Shown piece by piece: positions 1 to 4,990 of a stretch of DNA of 5,197 nt (the first letter of the stretch is position 1; every line of letters begins with the position of its first letter). The stretch spans positions 1-5,197 of the forward strand of contig JAQVNR010000072.1 of the NCBI GenBank assembly GCA_028703035.1, written 5' to 3'. The notes beneath the pieces were generated by a model that worked only from the letters and a program-made list of their open reading frames with translations, was not told where the DNA came from and ran no database searches. This DNA is from Bacilli bacterium. Its GTDB lineage: Bacteria; Bacillota_I; Bacilli_A; RF39; UBA660. Both the position numbers and the translations under genes were made by a program.

Positions 1-54
1 ATGATCCTTTAAATTATTTTTCAAAACTTGATTAAATTGTGATATCATATTCAT
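1..54 (-). CDS. 5' end of a minus-strand gene, probably a transposase (partial)
   Basis: Eighteen codons run off the left edge, encoding MNMISQFNQVLKNNLKDH. The start is well supported: a GGAGG sits at 67-63 with 8 bases before the ATG at 54-52. A second in-frame ATG two codons later has a poorer position. The peptide is too short to identify by itself. The guess of a transposase rests on context: about 60-90 bases upstream is a sequence (115-146) that recurs in inverted orientation at 4991-5022, as the two ends of an insertion sequence would. The rest of the gene lies outside the window. Start and strand are fairly sure; function is inferred. Confidence 0.55.
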   Translation of the reverse strand, partial: MNMISQFNQVLKNNLKDH

Positions 55-114
55 AAGAAGAACCTCCGTTATTTATATTTCAAATTAATTTTAACAGAGA
101 TCTTCTTTTTTTTA

Positions 115-146
115 TACCTTCCCCTAAAATATTTTACACTATCGTG
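115..146 (-). mobile_element. Putative insertion-sequence end (left copy)
   Basis: Read on the minus strand from 146 to 115, this stretch matches the plus strand from 4991 to 5022 at 26 of 32 positions by hand count. Both contain CACG, TAGTGTAAA and TTTTAGGGGAA in the same order and spacing. It lies just upstream of the partial minus-strand gene at 1-54, so it would be the left end of that element. The element family is not certain; a terminus with TGTAAA near the edge recalls IS256-type ends, but that is a weak resemblance. The exact outer base is not known. Confidence 0.5.
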
Positions 147-158
147 AAAATGGGAGAG

Positions 159-187
159 TTGACATATTTGATTATTAATATTAGAAT
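159..187 (+). promoter_or_regulatory. Sigma-A-like promoter for the carbamoyltransferase relic
   Basis: A perfect -35 box TTGACA (159-164) is followed by a 17-base spacer and a -10 box TAGAAT (182-187), which has five of six consensus bases. Transcription would begin near 194 and give a leader of about 60 bases before the ATG at 255. It starts about 13 bases outside the putative element end at 146, so the insertion spared it. It probably still transcribes the relic genes at 255-850. Confidence 0.7.
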
Positions 188-210
188 ATAACTAATTTAA
201 TTGATTCTTA

Positions 211-225
211 CTTAATATTATTAAG
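211..225. repeat. Short inverted repeat in the leader
   Basis: CTTAAT, a 3-base centre ATT, and ATTAAG form a perfect 6-bp inverted repeat between the promoter at 159-187 and the start at 255. It could be an operator or a small hairpin. It is entirely A/T except at its ends, so chance is a real alternative. Confidence 0.25.
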
Positions 226-254
226 AAGTTTCCGAAAATGAAGGGGTTTTTGGT

Positions 255-488
255 ATGAAAAAATATATTTTGTCTATATCATTTTGTTATCATGATTCTG
301 CTATAACAATAAGTGATAATAAGAAAGTTTTGCTTCATTTATAATAAGAGTGTATTAGTAGAATAAAGCATGATCGTTTTAAGACTTTGAAAGATGTTGA
401 AACCTTAATAAATGTTGGATTAAATGAACTAAGCATATCTATAAATGATATAGAAGAAGTTTTAATAACTAAATGGAATAATCTGTTT
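255..488 (+). pseudogene. NodU/TobZ-type carbamoyltransferase, N-terminal relic with tandem stop codons
   Basis: The ATG follows AAGGGG (241-246) by 8 bases. The peptide opens MKKYILSISFCYHDSAITIS, the start expected of NodU/CmcH/TobZ O-carbamoyltransferases, in which the HDS segment (here residues 13-15) belongs to the N-terminal actin-like domain. Codons 30 and 31 (342-347) are both TAA. Without any frame change the reading then continues E-C-I-S-R-I-K-H-D-R-F. This fits the family's EEER-x-S-R-x-K-H segment, so the two TAA codons probably replace GAA GAA, and TGT at 351-353 replaces an arginine codon. Similarity continues to about ISINDIEEVLITKWNNLF (residue 78), then gives way to another gene's remnant. 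The rest of a protein normally near 500-600 residues is missing, including the carbamoyl-phosphate and ATP sites, so it is non-functional. Family members carbamoylate antibiotics, Nod factors or similar small molecules; the former substrate is unknown. Confidence 0.72.
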
Positions 489-628
489 ACTATTACTGCA
501 CTACTAAAGAGCAACCTAAAGATAATTTTGAAACTATGGAAATAGACTTCTTAATAAAATCTGAAAAAGACGGAATAATACCGATTGAAGTAAAAGCTGG
601 TGTTAATGTTAAATCATTAAGTTTATAC
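482..628 (+). pseudogene. C-terminal fragment of a DUF4143-type AAA ATPase
   Basis: In the frame that begins at 482 the reading is SVYYYCTTKEQPKDNF, then ETMEIDFLIKSEKDGIIPIE, then VKAGVNVKSLSLY. The pattern (aromatic cluster)-x-E-x-D-F-L-I-x-I-P-I-E-V-K-A-G is the signature of the C-terminal PD-(D/E)XK-like part of the AAA_14/DUF4143 proteins. The whole AAA module and most of DUF4143 are absent. No ribosome binding site precedes the internal ATG at 536, so the open frame 536-754 is unlikely to be a gene in its own right. It differs in sequence from the intact relative at 971-2173: it keeps the canonical E-V-K where that protein has Q-V-A. It therefore comes from a second, different family member and not from a duplication of its neighbour. 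It is joined to the carbamoyltransferase relic around 480-490. Confidence 0.7.
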
Positions 629-754
629 GGTGTATCGTGGCATCGAAATGGATTTATCATTAAAATAAAATCTAATGTTATCGTTGTAGAGCCTTGTGTT
701 GATTTTATATTAAGATTAACAGAAAGTGGATTTAATTTAACTTCCATGAAGTGA
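629..754 (+). pseudogene. Unrecognised C-terminal tail fused to the ATPase fragment
   Basis: The open frame of the ATPase fragment runs on for 41 codons, from about GVSWHRNGFIIKIK to LTESGFNLTSMK, and ends at TGA 752-754. This part does not look like the end of DUF4143 proteins, which normally stop soon after the K-x-G-x(n)-K-S-L segment. It therefore may be the C-terminus of another gene joined by deletion. The next start (764) lies 9 bases after its stop, as in a tight operon. I do not recognise the family, and the boundary at about 629 is approximate. Confidence 0.35.
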
Positions 755-763
755 GAGCGAGAA

Positions 764-850
764 ATGAAACCAAAAGAAAGTTTAACAATTAATGAGATGC
801 TAGAACTAACAAACAAAATATAGGCTAACACTAAAGATATTATATAGTCG
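764..850 (+). pseudogene. Broken small gene, possibly MazG-like nucleotide pyrophosphohydrolase N-terminus
   Basis: From the ATG at 764 the reading is MKPKESLTINEMLELTNKI, then TAG (821-823), then ANTKDII, TAG (845-847), SGK and TAA (857-859). The spacing resembles the start of small MazG-type proteins (…x-E-M-L-E-L-x-x-K-L-W-E-x-x-K-D-x-W-S…). Both TAG codons fall where tryptophan would stand, and TGG to TAG is a single change. I infer a relic with two nonsense mutations that has lost its 3' part. The identification rests on about 25 residues and is weak. The start has only a GAGCGAG-like stretch ahead of it and may have relied on coupling to the stop at 752-754. Confidence 0.28.
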
Positions 851-897
851 GGTAAATAAAAAGCAGTATTAATGGAAAAGGTTGTGTCAATATAAAC

Positions 898-927
898 AAA
901 GTTTATTCATTTAAGTGAATAAACTTT
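898..927. repeat. Perfect 12-bp inverted repeat upstream of the ATPase gene
   Basis: AAAGTTTATTCA (898-909) and TGAATAAACTTT (916-927) are perfect complements around a 6-base centre that can itself partly pair. The hairpin ends 43 bases before the ATPase start at 971. Downstream is ACTTTTG, not a clean T tract, so as a plus-strand terminator it would be weak. It may close transcription of the relic genes before it, or be an operator for the ATPase gene. Sequence alone does not decide. Confidence 0.55.
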
Positions 928-970
928 ACTTTTGAATATGCATATGATATTATTAATTTAGGTGAAAAAG

Positions 971-2173
971 ATGATAAAAAGAGAAGAATATTTAAATTGG
1001 CTTATAAAATTAAAGGATAAGCAAATAATAAAAGTTATTACTGGTATACGTAGATGTGGAAAATCTACTTTGTTTACTATTTATAGAAATTATTTACTGG
1101 AAAATGGTATTCAAGAAGAGCAGATAATAGATATAAATTTTGAAAATAATGATAATAGACATTTACTTAATGAACAGAAACTTCATGATTTTATCATGAA
1201 ATCATCTATACAAAACAAAAAAAATTATATATTTTTAGATGAAATCCAAAATGTTCCTAATTTTGAAAAATGTGTTAATAGTTTAAATTTAAATAAAAAC
1301 CTAGATATATATATAACAGGCTCTAATTCTTATATGTTATCTGGAGAACTTGCAACCTATCTCACTGGTAGGTATATGCAAATTCATATGTTGCCTTTAT
1401 CTTTTAAAGAATATATGAGTGTATCTAAAGAAAAAAATGAACAAAAAGCATATGTGAATTATACTTCAAACGGAGGGTTTCCTTATTTGATGTCTTTAGA
1501 TAATGATAAAAAATTAATAACAAATTATCTTGATAGTGTATATAACGCTGTTTTAATGAAAGATATTATGGCTAGAAAACAAATAAATGATTTACTTATA
1601 TTAGATAGTGTTATTAGATTTTTATTTGATAATATAGGATCACTGGTTTCTATCAATAAAATAAGTGATACTCTTAATTCCAATGGAAGAAAAAACTCTA
1701 TAAATACAATAGAGAGTTATGTTAATGCATTATTAGAAAGTTATATTATATATAAAGTAAATCGTTATGATATAAAGGGTAAACAATATCTTAAAACATT
1801 AGAAAAATATTACCTATGTGATTTAGGTCTTAGAAATTATTTATTAGGGACAAAAGAAGGAACAGACTTAGGATACATCCTTGAAAATATTATATTTTTA
1901 GAACTGAAAAGAAAAGGTTATAAAATCTATGTCGGTAAAGCAGAGGATTCAGAAGTAGATTTTGTCCTAGAAGGAAATGAAGAAAGAAAATACATTCAAG
2001 TAGCATTATCTGTAAGAGATGAAAAAACATTAGAAAGAGAACTTGCTCCACTTAATGCAATAAAAGATCATCATCCTAAGTATTTAATAACTCTTGATTA
2101 TGATACAAATAACCATAATGGTATAAAGCAAATAAGCGCACTAGACTTATTAATGGGAAGAGTAGATATATAA
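971..2173 (+). CDS. AAA ATPase with C-terminal DUF4143 domain
   Basis: This is a complete 400-residue protein of the AAA_14/DUF4143 family (STAND-related P-loop ATPases fused to a nuclease-like domain). The order is: Walker A GIRRCGKST (residues 26-34); Walker B YIFLDEIQ (86-93); the ITGSNS strand (115-120); the TGRY-x-P-L-S-F-x-E-Y segment (about 132-148); a winged-helix-like region (about 219-267); and DUF4143 with YYLCDLGLRN (280-289), LEN (305-307), SEVDF (327-331) and IQVALS (342-347). In the last, Q-V-A stands where other members have E-V-K, so nuclease chemistry is doubtful. Family function is unknown; members are common in gut Bacillota and Bacteroidota and are thought to act in the cytoplasm. 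I chose ATG 971 over GTG 962 because AGGTGA (960-965) sits 5 bases before it, while no binding site precedes the GTG, and because relatives start MIKRE-x-Y. No clear promoter is visible; the gene stands alone on its strand. Confidence 0.93.
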   Translation: MIKREEYLNWLIKLKDKQIIKVITGIRRCGKSTLFTIYRNYLLENGIQEEQIIDINFENNDNRHLLNEQKLHDFIMKSSIQNKKNYIFLDEIQNVPNFEKCVNSLNLNKNLDIYITGSNSYMLSGELATYLTGRYMQIHMLPLSFKEYMSVSKEKNEQKAYVNYTSNGGFPYLMSLDNDKKLITNYLDSVYNAVLMKDIMARKQINDLLILDSVIRFLFDNIGSLVSINKISDTLNSNGRKNSINTIESYVNALLESYIIYKVNRYDIKGKQYLKTLEKYYLCDLGLRNYLLGTKEGTDLGYILENIIFLELKRKGYKIYVGKAEDSEVDFVLEGNEERKYIQVALSVRDEKTLERELAPLNAIKDHHPKYLITLDYDTNNHNGIKQISALDLLMGRVDI

Positions 2174-2515
2174 TTTAGTGAATTATTATATTGTACTAGC
2201 TAACGTGTTTATTTATATCAGCTAGAGGGCTCGTCACTCCAGAAAAGCTGTGATTTCATTTCAATGAAGAAGTAATTATTTATTTAATAAGAGTCCTTAT
2301 AAACAGGTGATTTGTATAGCAATATACTGTTGATTGTGAAAGCAAATATAAATTCAGAAAACACAGAATTATATTTGTGCTTTTTATATGAGAAAACACA
2401 TAATATATTATTAAAAAAATTTTTCCTATTTAATCTGAAAGAATTTTATATTACAAAAAATTTAGTATCATCAGAAATAATATGTGAATAAGTCAGCAGA
2501 GCCAAAAGAAAGAAC
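2174..2515. other. Non-coding convergent interval
   Basis: This is the 342-base gap between the two converging intact genes. No open frame with a ribosome binding site and recognisable product was found on either strand. It holds the terminator-like hairpin at 2339-2385, a weak GTATA-GCAA-TATAC inverted repeat near 2317-2330 and a short less A/T-rich block around 2221-2252. That block could be a remnant of something foreign, but I cannot assign it. Confidence 0.6.
2339..2385 (+). terminator. Probable Rho-independent terminator of the ATPase gene
   Basis: A stem formed by AAGCAAATATAAATTC (2340-2355) and GAATTATATTTGTGCTT (2366-2382), with one or two bulges and a 10-base loop, is followed by TTTTTATA. 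It lies 166 bases after the ATPase stop, which is rather far, and the stem is A/U-rich, so efficiency may be low. Confidence 0.45.
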
Positions 2516-2536
2516 CTAATCATTATTGTTAGGTTC
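2502..2536 (-). terminator. Intrinsic terminator overlapping the peptidase stop codon
   Basis: On the minus strand GAACCTAA (2536-2529) pairs perfectly with TTAGGTTC (2519-2512) around a 9-base loop, followed by TTTCTTTT. The stem includes the last codons and the TAG stop (2518-2516) of the peptidase gene. It marks the end of the minus-strand operon. Confidence 0.7.
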
Positions 2537-3202
2537 AATTATCTTAATATTACCAAATTGTTCTATATTGTTTGTTTTTCTATTATATATAAGAGCACCA
2601 TCATCAAATATTGCATAAATATTTGATTTAGTTTTATTTGCATATTCTTTTAACTCGTTAAGATAATCTATATTATCTTGTGTGTGTACGTCAATAAAAA
2701 AATCATTATCTATTAAGCCAAAGCCATCATAAAATGCAAAGTATTCATAGTAATTATTTTTACTCGTAATAAAATATCTTTTTAATTGTAATTCTGTTCC
2801 AGCACTTTCACCAATAACTATCCCTTTATAATATTTAAAGTCATATATTAACTCAGTGTCATGCAACACTTTCTTAAAAAACATTTCAGGATTACCACCA
2901 GGAAATAATAAAATATCACTATTTTTAATAATTTCTTGTAATTCTTTTTTTGTATCTTTATATGGGCTGCATATTATTATGTTTTTTTTATTTATTCCTA
3001 ATTTTTTTAATTCATTAAAATATTTACTATATCTTCTCCCATCAATTTGAAAATAGTTGTTTTCAAATTCTTCAGAAGTTATTTCGCTAGGAAAAGCCCA
3101 AGGGAAAATTGCTACTTTAGAATTAGGTTTAACAACTTTCTTCAATGGTTCAAGTACTAAATCCATTCCAAATTCTATTTTACTAAAAAGTACACTATAC
3201 AT
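2516..3202 (-). CDS. Peptidase E-like (S51 family) type 1 glutamine amidotransferase-fold protein
   Basis: This is a complete 228-residue cytoplasmic protein, the usual length for the S51 family (dipeptidase E is about 230). The nucleophile elbow GESAG places Ser133; FPGGNPE (residues 100-106) precedes it at the expected distance; and DVHTQDN puts His173 where dipeptidase E has its catalytic histidine (N-P-H). Known members cleave Asp-X dipeptides, and cyanophycinase is related. This divergent branch is usually described only as glutamine-amidotransferase-like, so the substrate is unknown. The ATG at 3202 is preceded by GGAG (3216-3213) at 10 bases, a slightly long spacing, and that site lies in a 19-bp duplicate of the gene's own early codons. 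The gene sits 33 bp after the end of the synthetase-like relic on the same strand, and probably shares its transcript. It is intact while its upstream neighbours are broken, so it may still be expressed. Confidence 0.9.
   Translation of the reverse strand: MYSVLFSKIEFGMDLVLEPLKKVVKPNSKVAIFPWAFPSEITSEEFENNYFQIDGRRYSKYFNELKKLGINKKNIIICSPYKDTKKELQEIIKNSDILLFPGGNPEMFFKKVLHDTELIYDFKYYKGIVIGESAGTELQLKRYFITSKNNYYEYFAFYDGFGLIDNDFFIDVHTQDNIDYLNELKEYANKTKSNIYAIFDDGALIYNRKTNNIEQFGNIKIIEPNNND
3167..3185. repeat. 19-bp direct repeat, copy inside the peptidase gene
   Basis: TCCAAATTCTATTTTACTA occurs here within codons 7-13 of the peptidase gene and again, identically, at 3214-3232 just before its start. 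The two copies begin 47 bp apart. On the coding strand it reads TAGTAAAATAGAATTTGGA, encoding part of S-K-I-E-F-G. Confidence 0.85.
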
Positions 3203-3213
3203 TTTCTATCATC

Positions 3214-3232
3214 TCCAAATTCTATTTTACTA
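3214..3232. repeat. 19-bp direct repeat, copy forming the peptidase ribosome binding site
   Basis: This is an identical copy of 3167-3185. On the minus strand it ends in TTTGGA, and the next base completes the GGAG that serves as ribosome binding site for the gene starting at 3202. Confidence 0.85.
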
Positions 3233-3235
3233 TTA

Positions 3236-4318
3236 TTATAATTTTTTTACTAGTTTTTTTGATTCAGGAATATTCGTTTGCATGTTTATTCCTTTATGTA
3301 AAATACTTTCAAAATATAAATCGATGGGCATTTTGCTTTCATCAAATTTTTTCCCGCAATCTTGAATAACCTTGTATAAATTGTTTCTTCTAGTAGTACT
3401 TATATTACTAAATAATCTATTGTACTATTAGACCATTCACAATTTTGTTTCGCCATTTCAGATTATACAAAATAAATAATTTTTTATAAATTTCGTCTGA
3501 TGTCTTTTCATATGCTTCTAGTGGATTTAAGTTTTTTGACTGATTCATATAAGGATTAGCGATAAAGCAAATTTCATTACCAGATATAATTTTATTCAAA
3601 TAATTCAATAAATACATTTGATATGTTTAATGATTACTTGCAAGTATAAAGATTTGTTCGTTATCAAATAGCCTAAAGTAATTAGTCCAAATGAAGTCGA
3701 CATCTAAATTAAAAGTTTTATTTTTTACTGAAATTTGATGGCCAGTCTCTCTTTGTTTTGAAACAAGTAATTTGCTACTTTTAAAAGTTTTACTTAAGTG
3801 ATTAGCATCATTTTTTAAAAAGTTGGCATTATTAATAAAGAATCATCAATATCTTTAGGTAATTCAAGTGTTAAAACTTCTTCTTTGAATGATTTACATA
3901 TAGTATTACAATCCTTACAATAATATATATTATTTTTTTCATAATACAATTTATTAACACTAGGATTGATTCCTAGTTTTAACATATCAACCTTGCCACA
4001 ATCACATCTAAAAACTTCTTCATATGATTTTTGAATAAGACCATCACTCACTAATTTTTCAACTAATAGTAATATTTCCTCGGTATGTTCGTTATCAATA
4101 AATAAATTCTTGTATTTTATTCCTTGACGATTTAAATCATTTAAAAATATTGATAATTCTTCAGTTTTATCTTTGTAGGTATTTAATAAATTAATAGCCA
4201 TTGTATTATCGCATACTAGAATATCGCTTAAAACATTCATTAATGTTGGGGCAATATACATTCCAATATTAGTTTCTTTTTGAGGTTTTATTGGCATTGT
4301 CATTATTATTTTACTCAT
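3236..4318 (-). pseudogene. Class I aminoacyl-tRNA-synthetase-like protein, broken by three lesions
   Basis: The ATG at 4318 follows AGGAG by 8 bases and opens 166 codons that include ETNIGMYIAPTLMNVLSDIL (residues 15-34), resembling the HIGH region of class I tRNA ligases though NIGM replaces HIGH. They also include a zinc-ribbon-like pair, C105-x-C107 and C134-x2-C137. The frame ends at TAA 3817-3815 (…DSLLIMPTF). A one-base shift slightly earlier continues as NNANFLKNDANHL, SSKLLVSKQRETGHQI and NLDVDFIWTNYFRLFDNEQI, a plausible Rossmann continuation, until an in-frame TAA at 3629-3627 (…ILASNH-stop-TYQMYLLNYL). That frame runs to TAG 3419-3417, where a reverse shift restores the first frame (NRLFSNISTTRRNNLYK…KKLVKKL) to TAA 3238-3236. 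Together this makes one gene of about 361 codons. Such short ligase-like proteins can join amino acids to small molecules, as MshC does. A KMSKS-like motif is not clear (MNQSKN is the nearest). Homopolymer sequencing errors could explain the shifts but not the TAA. Confidence 0.65.
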
Positions 4319-4491
4319 ATGTTTTTCTCCTGCCTACTATGTATTCTTGTTAATACTTTATTTAAAGATTTATGTAACTCGTTAGTTACTTCATTTTGAA
4401 CAGTTTTAAAGTCTTCATTATATAAATTATCATATATTTCACAAATATCACTATATTCTATTTTATCGTAGTTGGTGTTAGTATATCTATA
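4315..4491 (-). pseudogene. 5'-truncated gene fragment coupled to the synthetase-like gene
   Basis: An open frame of 58 codons, with no usable start, reads …TNYDKIEYSDICEIYDN, then LYNEDFKTVQNEVTNELHKS, then LNKVLTRIHSRQEKNI and TGA. The TGA (4317-4315) overlaps the ATG of the next gene (ATGA), the classic sign of translational coupling within an operon. This supports it as the true C-terminus of a former gene. It is helix-rich, charged and not recognisable. Upstream it runs into TAG 4494-4492 inside the 28-bp palindrome, so the 5' part was lost there or the gene was recombined at that point. It is not translated as a normal gene unless by an unusual start. Confidence 0.5.
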
Positions 4492-4500
4492 CTAACACCA
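4473..4500. repeat. Perfect 28-bp palindrome
   Basis: TGGTGTTAGTATA (4473-4485) and TATACTAACACCA (4488-4500) are perfect 13-bp complements around a 2-base centre. In RNA it gives an 11- to 12-bp stem with a 4-base loop. It lies about 30 bases downstream of the promoter at 4530-4558, within the leader of the minus-strand operon, and just before the truncated fragment. It could be a repressor operator, a leader hairpin or a scar of an insertion end. There is no T tract after it. Confidence 0.8.
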
Positions 4501-4529
4501 CTCCTTTCCAACGAGGAAACATAAATTAT

Positions 4530-4558
4530 ATTATAACCATACTTATTTCATTTTTCCA
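4530..4558 (-). promoter_or_regulatory. Sigma-A-like promoter for the minus-strand operon
   Basis: On the minus strand a -35 box TGGAAA (4558-4553, four of six consensus bases) and a perfect -10 TATAAT (4535-4530) are separated by 17 bases. Transcription would start near 4523 and read through the 28-bp palindrome into the synthetase-like and peptidase genes. An ATG at 4522 opens only an 11-codon frame that stops inside the palindrome and has no ribosome binding site. Confidence 0.5.
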
Positions 4559-4628
4559 TATTAAAACGGAATTCCAAATGAAATTCAGTGTTGGCTGTGA
4601 ATTGTAACTACTGATTATAAACTTTGCG

Positions 4629-4900
4629 TCAGCAATTTGGTACAATAATTATGGGATATTGCTTTTTAAATTCTATAATGTAATTGAGTTCTAAATCAGA
4701 AGCTTTATTACTAGGTACTTTTCCGGAGTTACCGTGTGTTAATATTGAATCAATATCACTTTTTCTATTTCTTTATATAATCTAATTAATTGCCTTTTGG
4801 AATAATTTGTTTGATAAGTTATTTCTTTATATGTAATAATTTTTTCTCCATTTAATTTTTGCTTAAGAATTTCTAGAGCTAACTTTTTATTTTTATGCAA
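4629..4900 (-). pseudogene. IS1202/ISNCY-type transposase, N-terminal relic with a frameshift
   Basis: A strong AAAGGAGGTG (4917-4908) stands 7 bases before a TTG start at 4900. The first frame reads HKNKKLALEILKQKL, then TYKEITYQTNYSKRQLIRLY and KEIEK, a helix-turn-helix of the kind at the start of these transposases. At about 4760 a one-base loss in an A run shifts the frame, which would end at TAA 4741-4739. The shifted frame continues the family pattern as SDIDSILTHGNSGKVPSNKA, SDLELNYIIEFKKQYPI and then VPNC-TGA (4631-4629). The H-G-N-x-G-x(2)-P-S-N-K block followed by F-K-K-Q-Y-P is characteristic of the IS1202 group in Bacillota. The catalytic DDE domain (another 300 or so residues) and the far end of the element are missing, so it cannot transpose. 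The truncation point lies between 4629 and the promoter at 4558. Confidence 0.7.
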
Positions 4901-4933
4901 AATAATACACCTCCTTTCTGAGGTATATTATAA

Positions 4934-4978
4934 GGTGACAAAGTCGATAATGATAGTAGGTGACATTTTCGCTAATGT
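4934..4978. mobile_element. Terminal direct repeats of the IS1202-type element
   Basis: Two 20-base units, 4934-4953 and 4959-4978, are alike at 15 of 20 positions: GGTGACA, TCG and TAATG are shared in the same register, and the units begin 25 bp apart. They lie directly upstream of the transposase relic at 4629-4900, where transposase-binding repeats at the element's left end are expected. A TATAAT for the transposase gene overlaps the inner edge (4932-4927 on the minus strand). Confidence 0.6.
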
Positions 4979-4990
4979 TTAACATAGTTA

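Noticed and set aside
493..831. A 112-codon open frame on the minus strand
   Set aside because: It is the antisense of the DUF4143 fragment and its neighbours, has no ribosome binding site and resembles no protein family; such shadows are usual opposite E-V-D-F-L-I…I-E-V-K coding.
342..859. Stop-codon reassignment (TAA as Glu, TAG as Trp) to explain the interrupted genes
   Set aside because: The two intact genes end in TAA (2171-2173) and TAG (2518-2516) with terminators nearby, TGA also ends frames, and the relics carry frameshifts as well. Ordinary decay explains all of it.
2856..3365. Two plus-strand open frames (2856-3050 and 3057-3365), hydrophobic in translation
   Set aside because: They lie opposite the peptidase gene and the relic beside it; the hydrophobic composition comes from A/T-rich antisense codons, and neither has a convincing start.
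4487..4522. An 11-codon leader peptide (MFPRWKGVVLV)
   Set aside because: It has no ribosome binding site, lies at the predicted transcription start and shows no regulatory run of codons. It is mentioned only as part of the palindrome finding.
4487..4527. A T-box or other tRNA-sensing leader for the synthetase-like gene
   Set aside because: No AGGGTGG-type antiterminator sequence, specifier loop or T-tract terminator is present; the leader is too short and holds only the palindrome.
4934..4978. A CRISPR array seed or origin iterons
   Set aside because: There are only two units, 25 bp apart, immolated directly against a transposase relic; terminal repeats of the element explain them better.
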